From contig NZ_JAHVIT010000001.1 of assembly GCF_019801605.1 (NCBI RefSeq), positions 124,001-188,000 of the forward strand: DNA of 64,000 nucleotides, in the 5' to 3' direction. Below, in pieces: positions 1 through 11,042 of the stretch; within the stretch, counting starts at the first letter, position 1, and each line of letters begins with the position of its first letter. The position numbers and the translations under genes are program-made. The DNA comes from Maritimibacter alkaliphilus. Lineage in GTDB: Bacteria > Pseudomonadota > Alphaproteobacteria > Rhodobacterales > Rhodobacteraceae. The notes under the pieces were generated by a model. It made no database searches. It had not been told where the DNA came from and saw only the letters and a program-made list of their open reading frames with translations.

Positions 1-76
1 CCCCTAGCCCGGGCACCGGGATGCCGGTGCAGGCCGCCGTCGCGCAGAGCAGTGTTAACGCCGCCAGCCGTGCCAA
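1..76 (-). CDS. Possible 5' end of a lipoprotein gene, cut by the window edge
   Basis: Read on the minus strand from a TTG codon at 76, the frame gives a short basic start, a hydrophobic stretch (LAALTLLCATA) and a lipobox-like AAC, followed by TGIPVPG. This is what a bacterial lipoprotein signal peptide looks like. The frame is open to the window edge, so only about 25 codons are visible. No ATG or GTG lies in frame near it, and the GAGGGG upstream is too close to the TTG for a normal ribosome site. The call rests on the signal-peptide pattern alone. The mature protein cannot be identified. Confidence 0.28.
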   Translation of the reverse strand, partial: MARLAALTLLCATAACTGIPVPGLG

Positions 77-1499
<1,423 letters not shown>

Positions 1500-1671
1500 T
1501 GCGGCGCTATCCGCCCAGCCTTTCGTGTTATCGCCCCGTTGCCGCGCCACGCGGCCGGTGGCCATGCGCCCCCGGTGAGACACGGTGCAGGGCAATCACA
1601 GGCCTGCAAGTCACCCGATCACGCCCCCGCTTCCCGGCCCACAGTGCAGAGGCAAAGCCGCCCCGAGGACG

Positions 1672-2391
1672 TCAGTGCAGGCTGTGACCGCTCTTCGCCA
1701 CGCGGCGCCGCAGCGTCTCGGCGTCCCCGGTCTCGGCGGCGTTTTCGGCAGGTGCCTCGTCCGTCTCGGTGCCGCGCTTGATCCCGAGCGCCTTGCTTGC
1801 ATCCTCGACCGTCAGGGTACCGGCGAGATAGGCCAGCACCGGCGGCAGGGTGCGCAGCGGGACGATGTGGGGCTCTTTCGTGGGGCGATACTTCCACGCC
1901 ACCACGCCGCCGAAGGCCGCCATGGCCAGCACCAGAGGCCCGTAGGTGAACAACCCGTCGACCCCGCCGGGCCGGCTCAGCAGCACCGCGACGGTCCCGA
2001 GCGCGATCAGCACGCAGAGCACGCCGACCCCGGACATGATCCAGCGCGACCACCCGGTCTCGGAGAGGGTCACGGGCATCTCGGGGTCATGGTCCAGCAG
2101 GTGATCCACCACCGCCCCCACGAGCGCGAGATGGGTCGTCATGTCCTCGTCACTTCGCGAGGTCGCCTGTTCGCCGGTGATGGGGATCTGGTCGCGGTTG
2201 CGGCCCCGGAACACGTCCATGCGGCGGATCAGGCGACCATGCTGCTTGTGCTGCACCAGTTGAAGCCGGGTCACGTCGGCCAGTCGGACGCGCATGCCCA
2301 GTGGGCCCATCAGCATCCCGCGACGCAGGCTGTAGGTCACCGGCCGCTTCAGCGGCGCGGGCTTGTAGGTGAACTCCTGCCCTTCGCTCAT
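1672..2391 (-). CDS. Two-TM membrane protein of unknown function
   Basis: A 239-residue protein with a polar N-terminal half of about 120 residues, then two hydrophobic segments (WIMSGVGVLCVLIALGTVAVL and GPLVLAMAAFGGVVAW) and a charged, Ala/Glu-rich tail. The N-terminal part (RPVTYSLRRGMLMGPLG, then VRLADVTRLQL) resembles short beta-strand modules seen in cytoplasmic PH-like domains, but I do not recognise a family. The ATG has a good site (GGGAAGGCGAG). It lies 190 bases downstream of purD on the same strand, so it may share that transcript. No function is proposed. Confidence 0.7.
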   Translation of the reverse strand: MSEGQEFTYKPAPLKRPVTYSLRRGMLMGPLGMRVRLADVTRLQLVQHKQHGRLIRRMDVFRGRNRDQIPITGEQATSRSDEDMTTHLALVGAVVDHLLDHDPEMPVTLSETGWSRWIMSGVGVLCVLIALGTVAVLLSRPGGVDGLFTYGPLVLAMAAFGGVVAWKYRPTKEPHIVPLRTLPPVLAYLAGTLTVEDASKALGIKRGTETDEAPAENAAETGDAETLRRRVAKSGHSLH

Positions 2392-2581
2392 CTCGCCTTC
2401 CCTCGTGGCACCGCGACTTGCCGCCCCCGCGCGGGAGAGGCGCGGCGGGACGGTCGGGTCGCGCGGTCGCGCACCCCCGTTCCATGATGTCTCATTTCCG
2501 TCGGGGAATTTCTATCCCCCTGCCGCGCAAAAGATGCGGATCAGGCGCAATTTGACGCGAAACGGCAGCGCCCGGGCTGGA

Positions 2582-3847
2582 TCAGCCCAGCATCCGCCAG
2601 CCGATGTCGCTGCGGTAGAAGCCCTCGGGCCAGTCGATGCGCGCGGCCATGGCATAGGCGCGGTCGCGGGCCTCCTGCAGGCTGGCGCCCCGTGCGGTGA
2701 CGTTCAGAACGCGCCCGCCCGTGGCCAGCACCTTGCCGCCCTCCGCCTTGGTCCCGGCATGGAAGCACATCTCGAAGGCGGTCTCGGGCAGGGCGTCGAG
2801 GCCGCGGATCTCCGTGCCCTTCTCGTAGGCGCCTGGATAGCCCCTGGCGGCCAGCACCACGGTCATCGCGTGATCGTCGGCCCAGTTCACCCGGGCCTCG
2901 GCCAGGCGGCCATCGGCTGCGGCATGCATCAGGTCCAGCGCCTGCGCGCCGAGGCGCAGCATCAGCACCTGGCATTCCGGATCGCCGAAGCGGACGTTGT
3001 ATTCCACCAGCCGCGGCTGGCCGTCCTTGATCATCAACCCGACGTAGAGCACGCCCTGGTAGGGTGTGCCGCGCTTCGCCATCTCGCGCAGCGTCGGGCG
3101 CACGATCTGCTCCAGCGCCTTCTCCGCGATCTCGTCGGAGAGGACGGGGGCGGGGGAATAGGCGCCCATGCCGCCGGTGTTCGGGCCCTCGTCGCCGTCG
3201 AAGGCGCGCTTGTGGTCCTGCGCGGTGCCGATGGGCAGGGCGGTCTCGCCGTCGCAGAGCACGAAGAAAGAGGCCTCTTCGCCCTCCATGAACTCCTCGA
3301 TCACCACTTCCGCGCCGGCCGCGCCGAACTCGCCGCCGAACATGTCGTCGATGGCGTCCAGCGCCTCGGCCTCGGTCATGGCCACGATGACGCCCTTGCC
3401 TGCGGCGAGGCCATCGGCCTTGACCACGATCGGCGCCCCCTCGGCGCGGATATAGGCCTTGGCGGGCTCGGCCTCGGTGAAGCGCGCGTAGCCCGCGGTC
3501 GGGGCCTGGGCCGCGTCGCAGATCTCCTTGGTGAAGCCCTTGGACGCCTCGAGCCGCGCTGCCGCCTGGCTGGGGCCGAAGACGAGGAAGCCCGCCTCGC
3601 GCAGCCGGTCGGCCACGCCCTTCGCCAGCGGGGCCTCGGGGCCCACGATGACGAAGTCGATGGCGTTCTCCTCGGCGAAGGTCACGACCGCGCCACCGTC
3701 CTCGATGTCGAGCGTTGCGCATTCGGCGATCAGCGCGATGCCGGCGTTGCCCGGCGCGACGATGAGCTTGTCGCACTTCGGGTTCTGAAGCGCGGCCCAG
3801 GCCAGCGCATGTTCGCGACCACCGCCGCCGAGAATGAGAATGTTCAT
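2582..3847 (-). CDS. purD: Phosphoribosylamine--glycine ligase
   Basis: GAR synthetase, the second step of purine synthesis: ATP-dependent ligation of glycine to 5-phosphoribosylamine. At 421 residues it has the standard family length. The N-terminus carries GGGGREHAL (residues 7-15), followed by the ATP-grasp fold with PIVVKADGLAAGKGVIVA and the metal-binding end of the grasp domain (EYNVRFGDPECQ). The signature GPNTGGMGAYSPAP is present. It is transcribed away from xseA across a 348-base spacer. All hallmark motifs look intact. Confidence 0.98.
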   Translation of the reverse strand: MNILILGGGGREHALAWAALQNPKCDKLIVAPGNAGIALIAECATLDIEDGGAVVTFAEENAIDFVIVGPEAPLAKGVADRLREAGFLVFGPSQAAARLEASKGFTKEICDAAQAPTAGYARFTEAEPAKAYIRAEGAPIVVKADGLAAGKGVIVAMTEAEALDAIDDMFGGEFGAAGAEVVIEEFMEGEEASFFVLCDGETALPIGTAQDHKRAFDGDEGPNTGGMGAYSPAPVLSDEIAEKALEQIVRPTLREMAKRGTPYQGVLYVGLMIKDGQPRLVEYNVRFGDPECQVLMLRLGAQALDLMHAAADGRLAEARVNWADDHAMTVVLAARGYPGAYEKGTEIRGLDALPETAFEMCFHAGTKAEGGKVLATGGRVLNVTARGASLQEARDRAYAMAARIDWPEGFYRSDIGWRMLG

Positions 3848-4195
3848 GAGCGCCGCTCCCCTTGGTTCCAGCCCGCCTTGGGTTTGCCGTCACATAGCGG
3901 CGCCCTGACCGGGGGGCAATCCCCGACGGGCCCGCCTTTGCCGGCCTGCGCGTCTCCGCACCAGAACGCTGTCGGCGTGCCCTTGTCATCTCTTGTTCAA
4001 AAATATCCTCGGGGGCGGGCCGCAGGCCCGGTGGGGGCAGACAGCCCCCGTGCCCCGCGTCGCGGGGCATTTCCGCCGGCAAGGCAGGGACAGAGGGCCC
4101 GACAGGGAGCTGAACACAGACCGTGACGGAGCAAGGAGTGTTTTCATCCCGGCGGCGGAACGGTAGGGAGGGAGGACGGCAAGCGGAGCGGGCAG
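3848..4195. other. Divergent purD/xseA spacer
   Basis: Holds the promoters for two divergent genes plus one copy of the intergenic repeat listed separately. No coding frame is convincing. A hairpin GCCCCGCG-T-CGCGGGGC lies at 4052-4068. The last 60 bases before xseA are purine-rich (GGTAGGGAGGGAGGACGGCAAG, split by other bases) and include its ribosome site. Confidence 0.5.
3995..4050 (+). repeat. AAATATCCTCGGGGG intergenic repeat, copy 1
   Basis: Begins with TTCAAAAATATCCTCGGGGG and contains two GC-rich dyads, GGGCC-gca-GGCCC and GGGGGC-agaca-GCCCCC (4033-4049). The same core, with the same GGGGGCAGACAGCCCCC hairpin, recurs at 28.6 kb and, inverted, at 38.6 kb. This is what can be seen; whether it is a REP-like element or a terminator family is inference. 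Confidence 0.75.
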
Positions 4196-5776
4196 ATGGA
4201 TCTCTTCGAAGGGGCGGACAACACGCCGGAATTCTCGGTCTCGGAGATCTCGGGCGCGGTGAAACGCGTGATCGAGGGCGAATTCTCGCATGTCCGCGTG
4301 CGCGGCGAAGTGGGCCGCGTGGTGATTGCCCGCACCGGCCACATGTATTTCGACCTGAAGGACGACCGCTCGGTCATCGCCTGCGTCTCCTGGAAGGGGC
4401 AGGTGGCCAAGTTCCAGCACCGCCCCGAGGAGGGGATGGAGGTCATCGTCACCGGGCGGATGACCACCTTCGGCCCGCAGTCCAAGTACCAGCTGAACGT
4501 CGAAGCGGTGGAACCCGCAGGGGCGGGCGCCCTGATGGCCATGCTGGAGAAACGGCGCAAGGCGCTGGAGGCCGAGGGGCTCTTCGCCCCCGAGCGCAAG
4601 CGCCCGCTGCCCTGGCTGCCCGAGGTGATCGGCGTCGTGACTTCGCTCCAGGGCGCGGTGATCCGCGACATCCTGCACCGCCTGCGGGACCGGTTCCCGC
4701 GCAAGGTGCTGATCTGGCCCGTGGCCGTGCAGGGGCAGAATTGCGCCCCCGAGGTCGCCCGCGGGATCGAGGGCTTCAACCGCATGACACCGGGCGGGGC
4801 GCTGCCGCGGCCCGACGTGATCATCGTGGCGCGGGGCGGCGGCTCGATCGAGGACCTCTGGGGCTTCAACGAGGAGATCGTCGTGCGCGCCGCGGCAGCT
4901 TCGCAGATCCCGCTGATCTCGGCGGTGGGACACGAGACGGACACCACGCTCATCGACCACGCCGCCGACCGGCGCGCCCCGACGCCCACCGCGGCGGCCG
5001 AGATCGCCGTGCCGGTGCGGGCCGAGCTGATGGCCTGGCTGGCCGATCAGGAGGCCCGGCTGATCCGGGGCGGGTCGCAGGCGCTGGTGCTGCGCGGGCA
5101 GCGGCTGCGCGACCTCTCGCGCGGCCTGCCACGGGTCGACAGCCTGCTGGAGGGGCCGCGTCAGCGGCTCGACGTCTGGTCCGACCGGCTGCCCAATGCG
5201 CTGCACCGGGGCGTGCAGTTGCGCCGGGTCGCGCTCTCCGAGGCGGCGGGCACCCTGCGCCCGGCCCTGCTGCGCCGCCTGATCGAGGGCGAGCGGCGGC
5301 GGCTTGAGCAGGGCGGCAGCCGGATCGCGCCGGCGCTCTCGCGGGCCGTGGCCCAGAAGCGCGAGGCCTATGGCCGCCGCGCCGACCGGCTGCGCCCGCA
5401 GGCGCTTCAGGCCGAGATCGCCCGGCAGGCACGGGACTTCGACCGACTCGGGCGGCGGCTCTCAGATGCGGGCGAGCGCCAGATCAGGGGGCTGAGCGAC
5501 CGGCTGGAGGCACTGGACCGGCTGCGGCTGACGCTGGGCTACGAGGCGACGCTGGACCGGGGTTATGCCGTGGTCCGCGATGGCGCGGGCGCCGTGCTGA
5601 CCCGCAAGGCCGAGGCCGAAGCCGCAGCGGGGCTGGAGATCCAGTTCGCCGACGGCACGATGAAGATCGGGGGCGGCACGGCGACGCGCAAGGCGAAGGC
5701 CTCTCCGCCCGAGAGCAAGCCCGGGGACGACAAGGACACCGACGGCGGCCCCGGCGGACAGGGCAGCCTGTTCTGA
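4196..5776 (+). CDS. xseA: Exodeoxyribonuclease VII large subunit
   Basis: The catalytic subunit of ExoVII, which degrades single-stranded DNA from both ends together with XseB. The 526-residue protein has the N-terminal OB-fold (about residues 14-110, with VRGEVGRVVIARTGHMYFDLKD), the conserved catalytic core (GVVTSLQGAVIRDILHRLRDRFP, VIIVARGGGSIEDLWGFNEE, SAVGHETDTTLIDHAADRRAPTPTAAAE), a long helical region and a charged, Gly/Lys-rich C-terminal tail that is longer than usual. The ATG at 4196 begins MDLFEGADNTPEFSVSEIS, the normal start. No xseB is in the window. Confidence 0.97.
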   Translation: MDLFEGADNTPEFSVSEISGAVKRVIEGEFSHVRVRGEVGRVVIARTGHMYFDLKDDRSVIACVSWKGQVAKFQHRPEEGMEVIVTGRMTTFGPQSKYQLNVEAVEPAGAGALMAMLEKRRKALEAEGLFAPERKRPLPWLPEVIGVVTSLQGAVIRDILHRLRDRFPRKVLIWPVAVQGQNCAPEVARGIEGFNRMTPGGALPRPDVIIVARGGGSIEDLWGFNEEIVVRAAAASQIPLISAVGHETDTTLIDHAADRRAPTPTAAAEIAVPVRAELMAWLADQEARLIRGGSQALVLRGQRLRDLSRGLPRVDSLLEGPRQRLDVWSDRLPNALHRGVQLRRVALSEAAGTLRPALLRRLIEGERRRLEQGGSRIAPALSRAVAQKREAYGRRADRLRPQALQAEIARQARDFDRLGRRLSDAGERQIRGLSDRLEALDRLRLTLGYEATLDRGYAVVRDGAGAVLTRKAEAEAAAGLEIQFADGTMKIGGGTATRKAKASPPESKPGDDKDTDGGPGGQGSLF

Positions 5777-5833
5777 GGGACAAGCCTTCGGACGGCGTCG
5801 CGCCCCGCTGACGGCCCTTCTTGCGCCTGCGCC

Positions 5834-6289
5834 TCAGACGCCCACTTCCGGGCCGAGGCAGGTCATCGGCTGGTCGCTGTTCTGCACCTCGTAGAGCACC
5901 GTCTGGGCCGGATCATTCTCGAACCGGGCGATCAGCCCGCTGGCGCCGAGGTAGAAGCTCCAGCACTGCGGATCGCCGTAATCCTCGTAGACGAAACAGA
6001 TCATCTGGTTCTCCTCGTACCAGCGCCCGTCCTGGCATTTCCCGTCGAGGAAGGACCAGCGCACCCGTTGGTTGTCGAGGTATTCCTCGACGCCATAGGC
6101 TTCGCCCTGGGCGCCGTAATAGAAGGTCTTGCCCCGCGAATAGGCGTCGAATTCCGCCGCGGTCATGGGGTGTGCCCCATCCGGCGCGCCATCCTGGGCG
6201 GCCCCGGCCACCGGGGCCAGGACGGAACTGGCCAGAAGCGAGGACAGCAGCAACGGCTGGAGGGTGCGGGAGAGGAGGCTCTGTGTCAT
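5834..6289 (-). CDS. Small exported protein of unknown function
   Basis: A 151-residue protein with a signal peptide (hydrophobic LQPLLLSSLLASSVLAPVAGA, cleavage near AGAAQ). The mature domain is rich in aromatic residues and has four cysteines in GKCQDGRW, QMICFVYED, DPQCWSFY and PMTCLGP, which suggests disulfides in the periplasm. The pattern KTFYYGAQGEAYGVEEYL followed by VRWSFLDGKCQ-GRWYE looks like a small beta-barrel that senses or binds something. I cannot name the family with confidence. It is convergent with xseA, 57 bases apart. Confidence 0.75.
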   Translation of the reverse strand: MTQSLLSRTLQPLLLSSLLASSVLAPVAGAAQDGAPDGAHPMTAAEFDAYSRGKTFYYGAQGEAYGVEEYLDNQRVRWSFLDGKCQDGRWYEENQMICFVYEDYGDPQCWSFYLGASGLIARFENDPAQTVLYEVQNSDQPMTCLGPEVGV

Positions 6290-6438
6290 GGGGGCACTCT
6301 GTCAGAGCCGCTCCGGGCGGGCCATTCAAATCCGCATGAGCGCGCGGCCATTGTCCGCCCCGTGCAGGCAGACCAGCCGTCGCGGCCCCGGATCGGGCAG
6401 TCTTTCCCCTGTGCCCCTGCCGTTGGCGTGACCTGTCC

Positions 6439-7470
6439 TCAGGCCGCGCCCTCCACGGCAAGGCGATCCAGCTCCCGGTGCATCACCCGGAACCAGAGCG
6501 GCGGGATCATTGCGAGGGTCGCCATCACAGGCATCGAGTAGGGCAGCACCGGCATCACGACGCGGTCCAGCTGCAACGCGGGATAGTCGCGGGCCGGATG
6601 GACGTGGTGATCGGAATGGCGCGGCGCGTTCAGCATCATCGCGGCGCTGAGGGCCTGGGCGGCGTTCCAGCTGTGCTCCGGCCCCACGGGGCGGCGGCGG
6701 CCGGCCTCGGTCCAGCCCCGGGCGAGGCCGTAATGCTGTACGTAGTCGGAGAGCAGGATCTGCCCCTGCGCAAAGAGCGCCAGCCCCAGCAGCACCGCGA
6801 GCCCGCCCCAGCCCGCCAGCAGCAGCGAGAGCCCGACCATCGCGACCGCCCCGCCGACGTAGCCGACGTATGGGCTCTTCCAGCGGCTGCGGCCCGCACG
6901 GGACAGTGCTGCCAGTTCCGCCGCGCGGCCGCGCCGGAAGGAGCCGCGCCAGGCCCGCAGGAAATAGCGATAGAAACTCATCCCGCGCGGGGCGGTGTTC
7001 GGGTCGTCCTCGGTCGCCACGTGGGGGTGATGCACACGCAGGTGGGCCGAGGCGTGATGCCCGAAGAGCATCGTCGTGTAGACCAGCGCCCCCAACCGCC
7101 GCGCGCGGCGTTTCGGCTGGTGGATCAGCTCGTGAGCATTGGGGTGGGACACCTGCCCGAAGAAGACGCCGATCCCCAGGGCTGCCGGGATCACCGCGAG
7201 CCCCTCGGCCCCGCCCGGCCCGCCGAGATACCGCACCGCGAGCACCAGCAGCACCAGATGCGCCAGCCCGAGCACGACGGAGAGCCCCCGGCTCACCGGG
7301 AATTCCTGTGCCGGATCGCGGTTGTCCCAGTCCGCGGGCGCCAGATGATCCACCGCGGCGGTGAAGAGCGTGAGGTAGAGCAGGGCGCCCCAGCCCCAGG
7401 GACCGCCAAGACAGACGGCCAGCACCAGCAGCACGACCGGCAGAAGCGTGGCGAATGCAAAGAACTTCAT
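6439..7470 (-). CDS. AlkB-like membrane diiron alkane 1-monooxygenase
   Basis: A 343-residue integral membrane protein of the alkane hydroxylase/fatty acid desaturase superfamily. All histidine boxes for the diiron site are present: HELIH (113-117), HHASAHLRVHH (138-148), and RHSDHHVHP with H285, H288 and H289. The alkane-hydroxylase signature around HYGL (246-249, in DYVQHYGL) is also there, which favours AlkB over a desaturase. Several hydrophobic segments flank the boxes. The start at 7470 (MKFFAF) has AAGGA upstream; an in-frame extension of 13 residues is less likely. It is shorter than classical AlkB (about 400). No rubredoxin or reductase gene is adjacent, so the electron donor and true substrate are unknown. 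Confidence 0.85.
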   Translation of the reverse strand: MKFFAFATLLPVVLLVLAVCLGGPWGWGALLYLTLFTAAVDHLAPADWDNRDPAQEFPVSRGLSVVLGLAHLVLLVLAVRYLGGPGGAEGLAVIPAALGIGVFFGQVSHPNAHELIHQPKRRARRLGALVYTTMLFGHHASAHLRVHHPHVATEDDPNTAPRGMSFYRYFLRAWRGSFRRGRAAELAALSRAGRSRWKSPYVGYVGGAVAMVGLSLLLAGWGGLAVLLGLALFAQGQILLSDYVQHYGLARGWTEAGRRRPVGPEHSWNAAQALSAAMMLNAPRHSDHHVHPARDYPALQLDRVVMPVLPYSMPVMATLAMIPPLWFRVMHRELDRLAVEGAA

Positions 7471-7710
7471 GGCATTGTCATCCTTTCGGAAACGATACTG
7501 CCGCCGCATTGGGGCAAAACCGGGGGCGAACTCCGGCGTTCGCGAGGCTTCAAGGCCGCACGGGCACAGGGGACGGGGCTGTCTGGCGGGCCTGCAACGG
7601 CCCCCTAACGGGATAGAGCCTGTCTTCCCCTTGGCTGCAAGGGCGGGCAGACACTTCCATCCCGGTCCGTTCCGGATTAGGTGAAGGAAACCCCGGATCG
7701 GAGCGCAGAC

Positions 7711-9084
<1,374 letters not shown>

Positions 9085-9110
9085 ACCGCGCCGTCACCCG
9101 GCCCGCCTTC

Positions 9111-9140
9111 ATCTTTCCCCAAATACTCAGGGGGGCCACA
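9111..9140 (+). repeat. Degenerate copy of the AAATATCCTC repeat
   Basis: The sequence CTTTCCCCAAATACTCAGGGGGG matches the core of the repeat at 4.0, 28.6 and 38.6 kb with a few changes and without the GGGGGCAGACAGCCCCC hairpin. It lies just after ftsY. Confidence 0.45.
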
Positions 9141-9255
9141 GCCCGTGCGGCAGGGCCCCGCGCTCCGGTCCCGCGCGCACCGGCCCCACGCTGCGCGACA
9201 CTCCGCTGCACGCCCCATGTCGGACAGTCCGTGACCGCCTCCCGCGCAACGGTCC

Positions 9256-9300
9256 CCGGACTTTTCGAAAAGTCCGGTCCGGAAAATTCGAATTTTCCGG
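9256..9300. repeat. Two adjacent 22-bp TTCGAA-centred palindromes
   Basis: Two perfect palindromes separated by one base: 9256-9277 (arm CCGGACTTT around TTCGAA) and 9279-9300 (arm CCGGAAAA around TTCGAA). The second is identical to a palindrome at 16659-16680. They sit between ftsY and a transporter gene and could act as a terminator in either direction. Confidence 0.8.
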
Positions 9301-9340
9301 GCAGCCCCGCCCTGTCCCCGCTGCTTCGGAAAGGGCACCC

Positions 9341-10246
9341 ATGAGCGACTGGATCTACCAGCTCGAAGGCACCGAGGCCGGGCATCAGGCGGCCCTGCTG
9401 CTGGCACTCTCCGCGGCGCTGCTTCATGCGATCTTTGGCTCGCTCCAGAAGGGCAAGGTCGATCCCTGGCTCTCGCGCGGGGCCATCGACACGGCGCTTG
9501 CGGTGATGAGCGCGCCCATGGCGCTCTTCCTCGTGCCCTGGCCCGAGGGCAGCCAGTGGCTGCTGATGGTCGGCGCGATGGTGATCCACTTCGCCTACAA
9601 GCTCGGCATGGCGCTGGCCTATTCCAAGGGCGCCTACACGGTCGTCTACCCGGTGGTGCGCGGCATGGGGCCGTTCTTCACGGTGATCGGCGCCTACTTC
9701 ATCTTCGGCGAGGTCTTCACGCTGGGCCAGTGGCTCGGCGTGCTGGTGCTGATGGGCGGTATCCTCGGCCTCGCGCTCTACAACCTGCGCCACATCGACG
9801 TGGACCGGGAAACGCTGGTGCCCGCGCTCTGGCTCGCGGTGATGACCGGGGGGCTGGTGGCGCTCTACACCACCTATGACGCCTATGCGATCCGCGCGAT
9901 GGAGCCCTTCACCTTCCTCGCGTGGTTCTTCTTCCTCACCGCGCTCGACTTCCCGCTGCTCATGGTCTGGCGCTGGCGGCGGATGAGCGGCACCCGGCCC
10001 GCGATCGGGCAGATGGTGCGGATCGGCATTCCCGGCGCACTGGTGGCCTATGGATCCTTCGGCACGGTGATGCTGGCCACGCGGCTCGACAAGGTGGGGG
10101 AGGCCGCGGTGCTGCGCGAGACCTCGACCGTCTTCGCGGCGGTCATCGGCTGGGTCATCCTGAAGGAAACCGTGGGCCCGCGACGGATCGCGCTGATGTC
10201 AATGATTGCGATTGGCGCCGTAATCGTCGAAATGGCAGGGAAATAG
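9341..10246 (+). CDS. DMT-superfamily (EamA) transporter
   Basis: A 301-residue membrane protein with about ten hydrophobic segments in two EamA halves, the usual layout of drug/metabolite exporters. Recognisable parts are the start of the first half (ALLLALSAALLHAIFGSLQKG), YPVVRGMGPFFTVIGAYFIFGE, and the closing segment of the second half (VFAAVIGWVILKETVGPRRIALMSMIAIGAVIVEMAG). The substrate cannot be read from the sequence. It is 28 bases upstream of yciB and probably co-transcribed with it; ftsY lies upstream beyond the palindromes. Confidence 0.88.
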   Translation: MSDWIYQLEGTEAGHQAALLLALSAALLHAIFGSLQKGKVDPWLSRGAIDTALAVMSAPMALFLVPWPEGSQWLLMVGAMVIHFAYKLGMALAYSKGAYTVVYPVVRGMGPFFTVIGAYFIFGEVFTLGQWLGVLVLMGGILGLALYNLRHIDVDRETLVPALWLAVMTGGLVALYTTYDAYAIRAMEPFTFLAWFFFLTALDFPLLMVWRWRRMSGTRPAIGQMVRIGIPGALVAYGSFGTVMLATRLDKVGEAAVLRETSTVFAAVIGWVILKETVGPRRIALMSMIAIGAVIVEMAGK

Positions 10247-10274
10247 TTCAGACCATTTGCAGGAGCCGCCCGAT

Positions 10275-10940
10275 ATGGCCCAACACCCCGCCGGAAAAAC
10301 TGGCCCGAAGAAGATCAATCCGCTGGTGAAGACCGGCCTCGAACTGGGGCCGATCATCCTCTTCTTCGCGGCCTACATCTGGCTCAAGGACCGGACCTTC
10401 CTGATCGGCGGGCGCGAGTACGAAGGTTTCATCCTCGTGACCGCGGGCTTCATTCCGCTGATGCTGATCTGCACCGGCATCCTGTGGAAGCTGACGGGCC
10501 ACCTCTCCAAGATGCAGATCGTCACCGCGGTGCTGATCACCGTCTTCGGCGGGCTCTCGGTCTGGCTCAACGACGACCGCTTCTTCAAGATGAAGCCGAC
10601 GCTGATCTACCTGCTCTTCGGCGGGGCGCTTGGTGTCGGGCTGCTGCGCGGGGAAAGCTGGCTCGCGCTGGTGATGGAGGAGGTGCTGCCGCTGAAGCCC
10701 GAGGGCTGGATGGTGCTGACCCGGCGGCTCTGCGCCTTCTTCCTCGGCCTCGCGGTGCTGAACGAGGTGATCTGGCGCACCATGAGCACGGAAAGCTGGG
10801 TCTACTTCAAGACCTTCGGCCTGACTGCGGCGATCTTCGCGTTCTTCATCACCCAGAACAAGGTCTTCACCGAATACGCCCTCGAGGAAGAGGGCGGGGA
10901 CGCGGACAAACCGGGCGGCAAGGGATCGGACGCGTCCTGA
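10275..10940 (+). CDS. yciB: Septation protein A / YciB-type inner membrane protein
   Basis: A 221-residue polytopic protein of the YciB/IspZ family, linked to cell envelope and division-septum function in enterobacteria and Shigella. Family features visible: GLELGPIILFFAAYIWLKD near the start, KPTLIYLLFGGALGVGLL in the middle and RRLCAFFLGLAVLNEVIWR before the last hydrophobic segment. Five or six membrane helices. ATG 10275 follows AGGAG at 10261. The C-terminal 20 residues are acidic and low-complexity. Earlier annotations call such genes intracellular septation protein A. Confidence 0.93.
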   Translation: MAQHPAGKTGPKKINPLVKTGLELGPIILFFAAYIWLKDRTFLIGGREYEGFILVTAGFIPLMLICTGILWKLTGHLSKMQIVTAVLITVFGGLSVWLNDDRFFKMKPTLIYLLFGGALGVGLLRGESWLALVMEEVLPLKPEGWMVLTRRLCAFFLGLAVLNEVIWRTMSTESWVYFKTFGLTAAIFAFFITQNKVFTEYALEEEGGDADKPGGKGSDAS

Positions 10941-11042
10941 TAGGGCGCGGGGCAGCCCGGGTTTCCGCGCGGTCCGGTCGCGGCGCGACTGGACCGTGAG
11001 TGTCTCCGTGCCGGGCTGATGCCATGCGCGGGCCTGTCAGCG

